Source of the DNA: an uncultured Campylobacter sp. | GTDB taxonomy: Bacteria; Campylobacterota; Campylobacteria; Campylobacterales; Campylobacteraceae | NCBI RefSeq assembly: GCF_938040115.1 | Contig: NZ_CALHXD010000228.1 | Span: forward strand, 1-15,566 | Reading direction: 5' to 3' | Length of the DNA stretch: 15,566 nt | In this document: positions 8,228-14,913 of the stretch, in pieces | Numbering within the stretch: the first letter of the stretch is position 1 | Layout: the number at the start of each line of letters is the position of its first letter | The notes under the pieces: model-generated | What the model saw: the letters and a program-made list of their open reading frames with translations, nothing else | What the model was told of the DNA's origin: nothing | Databases searched by the model: none | Made by a program: the position numbers and the translations under genes

Positions 8228-8885
8228 AATCCCACCGCCAAGCGGAGTTTTTATCCACGCTTTGCCAAGAGCATTTTTGCTTCGGATCAAAATTTTGCAG
8301 GAATTTAACGAGCAAATTTTCATCCGTTTTGCCGTCCGGTTCGCCTTGAGACAGGCTCAAATTTTCGCCCTCGCTAACTAGCAAACAAACCATGCATGAG
8401 GGCGCAAACTCAGCAAAATACTCCTGCGAAATGCTCTCATGATAGGCCAAAACTAGAGCGTTTTTGGCTCCGCTTTTTAGCATCAGATGCGCCTGCACTA
8501 AAGCGTACTCTAGCGGCGCGTATGCAGAAACGGCCGAGATCTCGCTGCTATTTTTAAAATTTATCGCTAAAAGCGAGGAAAGGGCGTTGTGTACCGAGAG
8601 CGAAAACGAGGTCGGCGATATGAGCTCGCCGTGAGCTAGCGTATTTTGTAGCTCAAAACAGCGATTTATCTCACCCTCATAAGAGCTAAAAACGATAGGC
8701 ATATCAAGCGGCGCGATGTTTTTGGTTAGATCAAAGGCGCACTTTGCCGCGCGGCTAAGCCTGCGCCGCTCAAGCGGAGGCACGTGCGAGACGTCAAGCT
8801 CCCTCTCGTAAGCCACCAGCGTCGTGTCCTGCGCGCCGTTAAAAACTACCGCATCAAAAAAATCGAGTTTAAAATTTAGCCTCAT
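8205..8885 (-). CDS. apeC: Half-length, catalytically degenerate ketosynthase, chain-length-factor-like (ApeC-like)
   Basis: 226 residues, about half a normal ketosynthase. It resembles the N-terminal thiolase half as seen in the ketoacyl-synt_2 type: FNGAQDTTL near the start, VFSSYEGEINR, SPTSFSLSVHNALSS and YAPLEYALVQAHLML. The region where active ketosynthases have the nucleophilic Cys (TACTSG-like) reads ISAVSAYAPLEYAL and has no Cys. The two active-site His of the C-terminal half are absent because that half is missing. In the E. coli/Xenorhabdus APE work the corresponding protein pairs with a full ketosynthase as a KS/CLF complex; I infer the same here with the 12183-13349 product. The ATG at 8885 has a GAGGGG sequence upstream. 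The 15-base gap upstream contrasts with the overlap downstream. Confidence 0.82.
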   Translation of the reverse strand: MRLNFKLDFFDAVVFNGAQDTTLVAYERELDVSHVPPLERRRLSRAAKCAFDLTKNIAPLDMPIVFSSYEGEINRCFELQNTLAHGELISPTSFSLSVHNALSSLLAINFKNSSEISAVSAYAPLEYALVQAHLMLKSGAKNALVLAYHESISQEYFAEFAPSCMVCLLVSEGENLSLSQGEPDGKTDENLLVKFLQNFDPKQKCSWQSVDKNSAWRWDYEPSSLV

Positions 8886-8900
8886 TCGCCCCTCTCGCCG

Positions 8901-9320
8901 TTATTTTGCGATATCGCCTTTTAGCGTTACGCCCGCCATCAAAGCACCGGCTCCGCACTGAAACTGCGTTTTGGAGTCAAAAGCTTGTTTTTTGTAGTAG
9001 CCGGTTAAATTTACCACTTTCGAGCCGCCCTCTTGCACCGCGCGCTCTTGGAAAGTCTTTATCGCCGACAAAAATGCCCACTGGCATGCCTCTTTGTCGC
9101 TTTTATTGAAGGCGTTGGTTTTTTTGTTTGCCATTAGGCCGCTTTTGATGATGCCGCCTTTCGTACCAGAGCCGAAGCTTAGCTTGATGTTTGGATTTAG
9201 CACCTCTTTTGCCTTTGGCGAGCTTAGCGCCTCCTCGATCGAAAAGTGATGCACGTCGTCGCGCGCGCTCAAATTTAAAGCCAAGGCGCAAACGCCTGCT
9301 AAAACTAGTAATTTTTTCAT
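8901..9320 (-). CDS. Small secreted protein with a conserved Cys pair, paralogue of the gene just upstream; function unknown
   Basis: 139 residues with a clear signal peptide (MKKLLVLAGVCALALNLSA, cleavage near residue 19). The mature part begins with a helix-like SIEEALSSPKAKEVL, has a Gly/Lys-rich stretch, and ends in a conserved block: EACQWAF, then SKVVNLTGYYKKQAFDSK, then FQCGAGALMAGVTLKG. The two Cys of the mature protein (in EACQ and FQCG) match those of the next gene upstream and could form a periplasmic disulfide. No enzyme motif, Walker motif or lipobox is visible. Such small secreted proteins occur near APE genes in other bacteria, and I recall similar ones labelled 'excinuclease ATPase subunit', which nothing here supports. 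A strong AAGGAG lies upstream and overlaps the previous stop. A periplasmic role in polyene transport or stability is only a guess from context. Confidence 0.8.
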   Translation of the reverse strand: MKKLLVLAGVCALALNLSARDDVHHFSIEEALSSPKAKEVLNPNIKLSFGSGTKGGIIKSGLMANKKTNAFNKSDKEACQWAFLSAIKTFQERAVQEGGSKVVNLTGYYKKQAFDSKTQFQCGAGALMAGVTLKGDIAK

Positions 9321-9329
9321 TTTTTCTCC

Positions 9330-9782
9330 TTATTTCAAATTTGCTTTCAACGCCACCGCAGTCGCCATATTTCCGACTACGCATTGAAATTTATCCTTGC
9401 TATCTAGCAACTTATCCTTATAGTTTCCTTGTATGTTTACGACGCTACTTTTGCCCGCGTTTTTAGCCGCCGTTTGCAGATCGACCAAGACCTTAACGAA
9501 TACGTATTCGCAAGACTCCTTGTAGTTATCCTCGCGCGGGTCTTTTACCGCGTCGCCGAAGCTATTTTCCTCTACCGCGCGGTATTTGTTGCTACGCCTT
9601 TGCGATTTTACGGGCTCTAGCTCCTCGTCCATCTGTTTAGAAAACTGCAAGCTTATATCTTTTAGCAGATATTTCTTTGCAAATTTAGACTCCAGCGCAC
9701 TTGCGATATCGTGCTCGTAAAACTCGTCCTTCGCTGCCGAAAAAGAGCAAATCAAAAGCAAAACGGCTAAAATTCGTTTCAT
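9330..9782 (-). CDS. Small secreted protein with a conserved Cys pair, longer paralogue; function unknown
   Basis: 150 residues with a signal peptide (MKRILAVLLLICSFSAA, cleavage near residue 17). It aligns end to end with its downstream neighbour: HDIASALESKFAKKYLL matches SIEEALSSPKAKEVL, ESCEYVF matches EACQWAF, SVVNIQGNYKDKLLDSK matches KVVNLTGYYKKQAFDSK, and FQCVVGNMATAVALK matches FQCGAGALMAGVTLK. It carries an extra charged insert of about 25 residues (around 55-85, rich in Arg, Glu and Asp) that the neighbour lacks. The pair looks like an old tandem duplication, since identity is only moderate. The start has GAAGGT a few bases upstream. There are 16 bases between the apeR stop and this start and 9 bases to the next gene, so no terminator fits. 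Function unknown. Confidence 0.8.
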   Translation of the reverse strand: MKRILAVLLLICSFSAAKDEFYEHDIASALESKFAKKYLLKDISLQFSKQMDEELEPVKSQRRSNKYRAVEENSFGDAVKDPREDNYKESCEYVFVKVLVDLQTAAKNAGKSSVVNIQGNYKDKLLDSKDKFQCVVGNMATAVALKANLK

Positions 9783-9798
9783 ATTTTACCTTCAAATT

Positions 9799-11040
9799 TT
9801 AAATTCTTTTAAATATCAGCGACGTATTTACTCCGCCGAAAGCAAAGTTGTTGCTCATAACAAAGTCCGTATCTATCGCGGTTTGCTCGGTCAGGTAAAA
9901 AAGCGGCGCGCAACTAGGATCGACGCGGGTCAAATTTATCGTAGGGAAAAATCTTTTCTCCCGCATCATCATCACGCTAAATATCGCCTCCAAACCGCCG
10001 CAAGCTCCCAGCGTATGGCCGAGGTAGCTTTTTAGCGAGCTAATAGCGATCTTATCGCCGAAAAGCTCGTTTGTAGCGATACTCTCGGCGATGTCGCCTT
10101 GTTTAGTCGCCGTAGCGTGAGCATTTACGTAGCCGATCTTTTCGGGCGTTAAATTTGCGTCTTTTAAAGCTAAAACCATCGCGCCTTTCATCGTCGCGCT
10201 TTGCGGGCGCGTTACGTGCGAGCCGTCGCAGTTTGAGCCAAAGCCCACGACCTCGGCGTAAATTTTAGCCCCACGCTTTACGGCACTCTCTTCGCTCTCT
10301 AACAAAAGTATCCCCGCACCCTCGCCCAGCACTAGCCCGTCGCGCTCCTCGTCAAACGGAGTCGGCGAAATTTCAGGCGAGCCGTTTTTCACGCTAGTGG
10401 CGTAGAGCATGTCAAACACATATGCCTCGCTCGGGCACAGCTCCTCAGCGCCGCCTGCTAGCATCATGTCGATCTTGCCGCTTTTGATACTCTCGTAGGC
10501 GTATCCGATCGCGTGCGAACCGCTCGTACATGCCGATGACGTCGGGATGATGCGCCCTTTTAGCGAGTAAAAAAGCGCGATATTTGCCGCCGTGGTGTGA
10601 GGCATCATCTTGATGTATGTATTGGCATTGCACTCGTTTTCGCCGCGCTCGAGCAGTTTTGCCATCGCTAGTATCGACTCGGTGCTGCCCGTAGACGAAC
10701 CGCACGCGACGCCTAGTCTGCCGTCCTGTACGCTAGGATCGAGGCTCGCGGCGTCTAAATTTTCGCCTCGCATGAGCCCCGCGTCTCTTAGCGCCAAGCC
10801 AGCCGCCTCTACGCTGTACATCGAGACAGTGCCCAGGCTTCTTAACTGCTTACGGTCCCACGAGCTAGGGCACTCATAGCCCTCTATAGGTGCGGCCAGG
10901 CGGGTATTTAGATCCTCATATCTATCCCACTGCCGCATATATCTCACGGCGTTTTTGCCAAGCTCAAATTTAGCCCTTATCTCCTCCCAGCTCTTACCAA
11001 AGGCGCTCACCATGCCCATGCCGGTTATAAAAACTCGCAT
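9799..11040 (-). CDS. apeR: Beta-ketoacyl-ACP synthase, FabF/KAS II type (ApeR-like)
   Basis: 413 residues from the ATG at 11040, full length for a KAS II enzyme. The catalytic triad is intact: Cys 171 in TSSACTSGSHAIG, His 308 in YVNAHATATKQGD and His 342 in SYLGHTLGACGG. The C-terminal NNFAFGGVNTSLIF motif is also present. It condenses malonyl-ACP with the acyl chain; in APE clusters it is the second complete ketosynthase beside the KS/CLF pair and may handle a different step, such as the first condensations. The open frame extends two codons upstream to a TTG, but the ATG has GGAGGG 10 bases before it and shares one base with the reductase stop (TGATG). Sixteen bases separate its stop from the next gene. 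Confidence 0.92.
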   Translation of the reverse strand: MRVFITGMGMVSAFGKSWEEIRAKFELGKNAVRYMRQWDRYEDLNTRLAAPIEGYECPSSWDRKQLRSLGTVSMYSVEAAGLALRDAGLMRGENLDAASLDPSVQDGRLGVACGSSTGSTESILAMAKLLERGENECNANTYIKMMPHTTAANIALFYSLKGRIIPTSSACTSGSHAIGYAYESIKSGKIDMMLAGGAEELCPSEAYVFDMLYATSVKNGSPEISPTPFDEERDGLVLGEGAGILLLESEESAVKRGAKIYAEVVGFGSNCDGSHVTRPQSATMKGAMVLALKDANLTPEKIGYVNAHATATKQGDIAESIATNELFGDKIAISSLKSYLGHTLGACGGLEAIFSVMMMREKRFFPTINLTRVDPSCAPLFYLTEQTAIDTDFVMSNNFAFGGVNTSLIFKRI

Positions 11041-11753
11041 CAGCAAAGCCCTCCGTTTACGCCGATAACCTGCCTAGTTATGTAGGCTGCGCCCTCGCTT
11101 AGTAAAAACTCGACTAAAGGCGCAACCTCGTCTGCTTTGCCCGCTCTTTTAGCTGGGATAGCCTTTAAAATCTCCTCGATCGGCAAGCCGCCGTCCGTCA
11201 TATCGGTCTCGATGAGTCCGGGTGCGATGCAGTTTACGGTGATATTTCGCGAAGCTAGCTCGGCGGCTAGGGATTTTGCTGCGCCGATGAGACCAGCCTT
11301 GCTAGCTGCGTAGTTGCTCTGGCCGCGGTTGCCGATGACGCCTGAGACCGAGCTCATGACGACGATACGAGCGGGCTTTTTGGCGCGGATCATAGGCATG
11401 AGAGCGGGCTTTAGGACGTTATAAAAGCCGTTTAAATTCGTATCCACGACACTAAACCAATCCTCGTCCTCGATGCCGACGAAGGTGTTATCGCGCGTGA
11501 TACCGGCGTTTATCACGACAGCGTAATAAGCTCCGTTTGCCTCTATATCGGCCTCGATCGCCACCCGTGCCGCCTGCGTATCTGCTACGTCAAATTTTAA
11601 AGCGCTCAAATTTAACTCGTTTTGTAAATTTAATAGCCGCTCGCTCTCGCTTTTGCCGTGCAGCACGACCTCGTATCCGGCCGCCGCCAGCCGTCTAGCC
11701 ACCGCTTCGCCGATGCCACGACTTGAGCCCGTTATCAGCACTCTTTTACTCAT
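11040..11753 (-). CDS. apeQ: 3-oxoacyl-ACP reductase, FabG-type SDR (ApeQ-like)
   Basis: 237 residues, a standard short-chain dehydrogenase. The Rossmann NADP(H) motif is TGSSRGIGEAVARRL (8-22), with NAGITRD at 82-88. The catalytic residues are Ser 135 (MSSVSG), Tyr 148 and Lys 152 in NYAASKAG. This closely follows the FabG pattern, including GNRGQSNYAASKAG. It reduces the beta-keto group after each condensation so that the dehydratases can make the double bond. It overlaps the dehydratase gene by 8 bases and shares one base with apeR. A primary-metabolism FabG is possible by sequence alone, but the position between a hot-dog dehydratase and two ketosynthases argues for the pigment pathway. 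Confidence 0.93.
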   Translation of the reverse strand: MSKRVLITGSSRGIGEAVARRLAAAGYEVVLHGKSESERLLNLQNELNLSALKFDVADTQAARVAIEADIEANGAYYAVVINAGITRDNTFVGIEDEDWFSVVDTNLNGFYNVLKPALMPMIRAKKPARIVVMSSVSGVIGNRGQSNYAASKAGLIGAAKSLAAELASRNITVNCIAPGLIETDMTDGGLPIEEILKAIPAKRAGKADEVAPLVEFLLSEGAAYITRQVIGVNGGLC

Positions 11754-12186
11754 CTAGTATCCTTTTTACGTATTCCTCGTCCGGGCTTAGCACGTTTAGC
11801 GTCGCGCGCGCTCCAAGCTCGCCGTTTACGTAAAGCTCGCAGTCGTAAACGCCAAAACCGCTTGCGTCTTGTATCGAGCAGGCGGCTTCGATGACGACTT
11901 CGTCTCCGACCTGTAAAAACGGCTTAAATATCTCAAATTTTCTACTGCCCAGCAAAAAACCCAGTCCAAATTTCATCCCTTTTAGTTCGCGCATCTTTGA
12001 GTCGTAGATACCCAGCGACTGCGCCATCATCTCGACGGTTTTGTGCATGGCGAATTTGCCGTTTGAAAGAAATTTATTATCCTCTTTTATCGCGCTTTTG
12101 GTTTTTATATGACCCTCTTCAAATTTAAGCACCTCGTCAATAAAAACGATTGCCGTACCGTGCGGGAGATAATCTTCTAGGCTCAT
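11746..12186 (-). CDS. apeP: Hot-dog 3-hydroxyacyl-ACP dehydratase (ApeP-like)
   Basis: 146 residues, a single hot-dog domain. The N-terminal EDYLPHGTAIVFIDEVLKFE (4-23) contains His 9 and resembles the LPHR-x-PM-x-LIDEV start of APE and related dehydratases. The hot-dog helix segment HKTVEMMAQSLGIY (48-61) includes Glu 52, a candidate acidic residue. GFLLGSRKFEIF and GDEVVIEAA fit the later beta strands. It removes water from 3-hydroxyacyl-ACP. The cluster has a second dehydratase domain fused to the ligase, matching the two dehydratases (I and P) of known APE pathways. It overlaps apeO by 4 bases upstream and apeQ by 8 bases downstream. The catalytic residues are inferred from the family. 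Confidence 0.88.
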   Translation of the reverse strand: MSLEDYLPHGTAIVFIDEVLKFEEGHIKTKSAIKEDNKFLSNGKFAMHKTVEMMAQSLGIYDSKMRELKGMKFGLGFLLGSRKFEIFKPFLQVGDEVVIEAACSIQDASGFGVYDCELYVNGELGARATLNVLSPDEEYVKRILDE

Positions 12187-13349
12187 TTTGCCCTCCCAAA
12201 AACGATCGCCGCGTTATCGCCGCCAAATGCAAACGACAGCGACATGGCCGAATTTACGACCGCTCTTTGGCCGAATTTTACCAAATTTATCCCCTCTATC
12301 TCATCATCGTAAACGCCGTCGTAAACGTGCGGCGGCAGCGCGGTTTCGCCCTTAGCGCAAAGCATGGCGCAAAGCGCGCTCTCGATGGCTCCTGCGGCTC
12401 CTAACGTGTGGCCGATCAGAGGTTTAACGGAGCTCGCAAAAACGCTCGGCATGAGCGAATGCACGATCTTTGCCTCGATCTTATCGTTTGCCTGCGTGCC
12501 GGTACCGTGTAAATTTATATAATCCACGCCGCTTAAATTTGCTGCCTGCAGCGCCTTTTGCACGCACTGCGTTTGCATCTGTCCGCTAAAATCGGGCTGC
12601 GTCATATGAAACGCGTCGCAGTTTGAGTGCTCGCCTGCGATAACTACGTTTGAAATTTCATCCCTGCTCGCCACGAAAAATGCCGCGCCTTCGCCGATAT
12701 TTATACCGTCGCGATTTTTAGAAAACGGATTTGTCTCTCGCGCGCTTAGGATGCCCAGACTATCAAAACCGTTAATTGTGAGCGTATTTAGGCTATCCAC
12801 GCCGCCGCAGATCACGGCATCGCAGATGCCCGACTCCAGCAGCCTTTTGGCCGTTATGATAGCCTTAACGCCCGACGTACAGGCGGTCGAGACGGAAAAC
12901 GTAACCGAGCTAAGCTCGTAAAAATCGGCGATAAATTCGGACGGGTTGGCTAGAGAATTTCGGTTTATACCAAATTTTGAAGCGTCGAAAAAACCGGTCG
13001 CAGCAAAATCCTTAAACGTTTCGTAGTTTTCCTCCACGCCGCTAGTAGTCGTACCCACGACTATGCCGACGCGGTTTTTGCCGTATTTTTTGATAGCGTC
13101 TCGCACGTCTTTATCTATTTGTAAAAGCGCGCTTAAAACCAGAGCGTTCGTACGCGTTTGCAGGTGTTTTGGCGTATTTTGGCTAAATTTAGCCAGCTGC
13201 GTGCCGACTTTGCCAAGGATAAAGCTTTTATCCGCTCTAAAGCCTTCGCAAACACTCAAAAACCTCTTTTTGCCGCATAAATTTGCAAAATTTTCCTCTG
13301 CATCAGCTCCGGCTGCGCTGATGATGGCGGGCTTGCTAACGTATATCAA
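12183..13349 (-). CDS. apeO: Beta-ketoacyl-ACP synthase (ApeO-like), likely the active KS of the KS/CLF pair
   Basis: 388 residues, a complete ketosynthase with Cys 157 in STACTSGVKAI, His 281 in NLHGTGTQAND and His 314 in KPLIGHTLGAAGA, and a C-terminal SFAFGGDNAAIVF motif. It differs well from the other full ketosynthase (apeR-like), so the two are separate functional types. By homology to studied APE systems it should pair with the half-length apeC product. The start is a TTG at 13349: no in-frame ATG lies nearby, MIYVSKPAIISAAG is a normal ketosynthase N-terminus, and AAGG lies about 9 bases upstream. It begins 14 bases inside the lipoprotein gene, so its translation probably depends on that gene. 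Confidence 0.9.
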   Translation of the reverse strand: MIYVSKPAIISAAGADAEENFANLCGKKRFLSVCEGFRADKSFILGKVGTQLAKFSQNTPKHLQTRTNALVLSALLQIDKDVRDAIKKYGKNRVGIVVGTTTSGVEENYETFKDFAATGFFDASKFGINRNSLANPSEFIADFYELSSVTFSVSTACTSGVKAIITAKRLLESGICDAVICGGVDSLNTLTINGFDSLGILSARETNPFSKNRDGINIGEGAAFFVASRDEISNVVIAGEHSNCDAFHMTQPDFSGQMQTQCVQKALQAANLSGVDYINLHGTGTQANDKIEAKIVHSLMPSVFASSVKPLIGHTLGAAGAIESALCAMLCAKGETALPPHVYDGVYDDEIEGINLVKFGQRAVVNSAMSLSFAFGGDNAAIVFGRAK

Positions 13350-13731
13350 GAGCTCTTACCTTAAAATTTTCGTTTTTTACTGCTATGACGGCCTCTTTTT
13401 GATTTGATTTTACGATATTTAGCACTTTAATAAAAAGCTCGTTGTAGGCGCTATTTGGCGGTAAAAAGCCGATAGCTTCAAATTCGCCGTTTGGTCTCAA
13501 AACTCGCCTAGCTAGCGGAGTGCCCATGGAGTTTATCATCGTAAAATAATAATCCTCTTTTTCATGCGAAATATAGAGCAAATTTGAGCCGCTTTTGGAA
13601 ATCACTTCAAACTCGCGTTTGTCGAAATTTACGATCTGCGGAACATCAAATTTAGCCTTTGCCGCGCATCCGCCGAGCACAAATGCCACCGCAAAAATAG
13701 ATATAAAATTTAAAACCTTTTTAAACCGCAC
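13336..13731 (-). CDS. apeN: Small outer-membrane-type lipoprotein, first gene of the operon (ApeN-like, DUF3261-type)
   Basis: 131 residues, starting at a GTG (13731) with AAGG about 10 bases upstream. The signal peptide ends in a lipobox, VLGGCAAKAK, with Cys 22 the lipidated residue. The residue after it is Ala, not Asp, which fits an outer-membrane destination under the usual sorting rule. The C-terminal half has NSMGTPLARRVLRPNGEFE and GFLPPNSAYNELF, which resemble the DUF3261 lipoprotein found next to apeO in known clusters. Its likely role is in placing the polyene lipid at the outer membrane with the LolA-like carrier. It opens the operon and its 3' end overlaps apeO by 14 bases. Family assignment is moderately confident; function is inferred. 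Confidence 0.75.
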   Translation of the reverse strand: MRFKKVLNFISIFAVAFVLGGCAAKAKFDVPQIVNFDKREFEVISKSGSNLLYISHEKEDYYFTMINSMGTPLARRVLRPNGEFEAIGFLPPNSAYNELFIKVLNIVKSNQKEAVIAVKNENFKVRALDIR

Positions 13732-13778
13732 TCTTTGGTTGCCTTATTAAATTTTGTTTGTTTTAGAATAATGAACAG

Positions 13779-13806
13779 ATTATATCTTTTTAACCTTTAA
13801 AAACAA
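13779..13806 (-). promoter_or_regulatory. Probable sigma70 promoter of the APE operon
   Basis: On the minus strand a perfect TATAAT (13784-13779) lies 48 bases upstream of the apeN GTG. TTGTTT (13806-13801) sits 16 bases upstream of it as a weak -35, and the area between is T- and A-rich, as is common for Campylobacter promoters. Transcription would start near 13772, giving a leader of about 40 bases. No operator is recognised. Confidence 0.6.
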
Positions 13807-14221
13807 TGCTTGACGCAAAATTTGGTGCACAAGATATGTTTTTAACAAAATTTGCTGATTTTTTGTTTATAAATTTACCTTACAAAATTTTAGTTAAAAA
13901 AGTAGAAATCTAAATTTGATAACGATGTTTTGAAAATTTAGATATTTTGATTAAACACATAAACCCGCGCACAAAGCGCTGGTTTGCATTGCCAGTCATG
14001 ACGCCATATTGGCATTTTAATATATTACCTTTACGACTACCTACGAGTAAATAGCACGTGATGAAATTTTGTTCACTATTGTTTACTAGCATTTGCCAAT
14101 AGCAATTAGCTACTAATATCTTAAGTTATTTTGATATAGAATTAATTTTGGATTTTGTCGCAGTATAGATACCACAGCTTGAGCCGATTTGGTTAATTGG
14201 ATGTAATTAGCAAGAGTATTT

Positions 14222-14264
14222 TGAGTAAACCCTTTCTGATCATTTATCAAAAAGGGTTTACTCA
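14222..14264. repeat. Perfect 14-base inverted repeat, possible terminator or small mobile remnant
   Basis: TGAGTAAACCCTTT (14222-14235) is the exact reverse complement of 14251-14264. Inside it, TGAT (14237-14240) pairs with ATCA (14246-14249), leaving a 5-base loop. The hairpin is therefore about 18 base pairs with one mismatch. It lies 42 bases beyond the HhH stop and could stop transcription of that gene, but no clear T-run follows on either strand, so intrinsic termination is uncertain. Confidence 0.6.
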
Positions 14265-14275
14265 GCTTAATTTTG

Positions 14276-14291
14276 GGCTCAAATTTGAGCC
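14276..14291. repeat. Perfect 16-base palindrome
   Basis: GGCTCAAATTTGAGCC equals its own reverse complement. It lies 14 bases past the HhH stop and 11 bases from the larger inverted repeat. It contains the AAATTT core that is very common in this DNA. It could be a short terminator hairpin or a binding site for a dimeric protein; nothing here decides. Confidence 0.55.
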
Positions 14292-14305
14292 GCAATAACA
14301 TAGAA

Positions 14306-14884
14306 TTATTCTGATTTTTTCTTTGTAGGTTTTTTAGATTCGACTTCCTTAACTCCGCTTTCTTCAACTTTTTTCTTTGAAGATTTTGCCTTAGTCTTAA
14401 CGTCATCAATATCTTTTTCTATTTTATCTTCGCCGGATTTTACTTTATTTTTGATGTTTTTAGAAGCCTTTTCTTCTATGTCAGTTTTAGACTTATCCAT
14501 ATCTTTTACAGGCGCAGCTACTTTGTCTTCTACATCTTTTGTTTTTTTAGCGACTTCTTTTTTGCCCTGTTTTACTTTGTCGGTCACATCATTAACTTCT
14601 TTTGCCTTTTTGGATACTTTATCGCTTGTAGGTATTACGCTCGTGCCGCTCGTAGAGATATCGCCTTTTAAATTTTCAAAAGTCTTATCGCCGATACCGT
14701 TTACGTTTTTAATATCCTCTATGCTTTCAAATTTGTTTGTTTTTCTATATTCAATAATAGCATCTGCTTTTGCTGAACCAATGCCGTTTAAACTCATAAG
14801 CTCCTCTTTTGTAGCGGTATTTAAATTTATAGCGGCAAATACCATCGAAGCGCATGCCAACATTAACAACACAAATTTGTTCAT
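14306..14884 (-). CDS. Secreted helix-hairpin-helix (ComEA-like) protein with a lysine/aspartate-rich tail
   Basis: 192 residues. A signal peptide (MNKFVLLMLACASMVFA, cleavage near residue 17) is followed by a ComEA-type domain: INLNTATKEELMSLNGIGSA, then KADAIIEYRKTNKFESIED and NVNGIGDKTFENLKGDIS. Two hairpins (LNGIGSAKA and VNGIGDKTF) are the non-specific DNA-binding signature. In competence systems ComEA binds incoming DNA in the periplasm. Residues from about 85 to the end are low complexity, almost all Lys, Asp, Glu, Val, Ser and Thr, probably helical or disordered; this tail is much longer than in minimal ComEA proteins. The ATG at 14884 has AAGGA a few bases upstream. It is separated from the APE operon by 570 bases and shows no functional link to it. 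A role in DNA uptake is likely but not shown. Confidence 0.85.
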   Translation of the reverse strand: MNKFVLLMLACASMVFAAINLNTATKEELMSLNGIGSAKADAIIEYRKTNKFESIEDIKNVNGIGDKTFENLKGDISTSGTSVIPTSDKVSKKAKEVNDVTDKVKQGKKEVAKKTKDVEDKVAAPVKDMDKSKTDIEEKASKNIKNKVKSGEDKIEKDIDDVKTKAKSSKKKVEESGVKEVESKKPTKKKSE

Positions 14885-14913
14885 AGTTTTTCCTTTTTAA
14901 AAAATTATTTCAT

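Larger units (their letters stand above)
13732..14305. other. AT-rich intergenic region between the APE operon and the HhH gene
   Basis: About 570 bases with no convincing gene. It contains the operon promoter (13779-13806), a locally GC-rich block (about 13961-14013, roughly 55% G+C between AT-rich flanks), a strong inverted repeat (14222-14264) and a palindrome (14276-14291). A 60-codon open frame on the minus strand (14092-13910) covers the GC-rich block, but it has no good ribosome site and other frames are similarly open over part of it, so I do not call it a gene. Confidence 0.6.

Noticed and set aside
8227..8323. Longer N-terminus of the acyltransferase starting at 8323
   Set aside because: It would overlap apeC by 119 bases and adds a sequence unlike the family. 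The ATG at 8227 has a better ribosome site.
8901..9782. Excinuclease ATPase-subunit label for the two small secreted proteins
   Set aside because: They have signal peptides and no Walker or ABC signature, so an ATPase or DNA-repair role is not supported.
13910..14092. 60-codon open frame on the minus strand in the spacer
   Set aside because: No ribosome site, no recognisable motif, and part of it is open in other frames too. It may only reflect the GC-rich block.
14113..14409. 98-codon minus-strand frame overlapping the 3' end of the HhH gene
   Set aside because: Its first third is the lysine-rich HhH tail read in another frame and the rest crosses the inverted repeat and palindrome. It has no start signal of its own.
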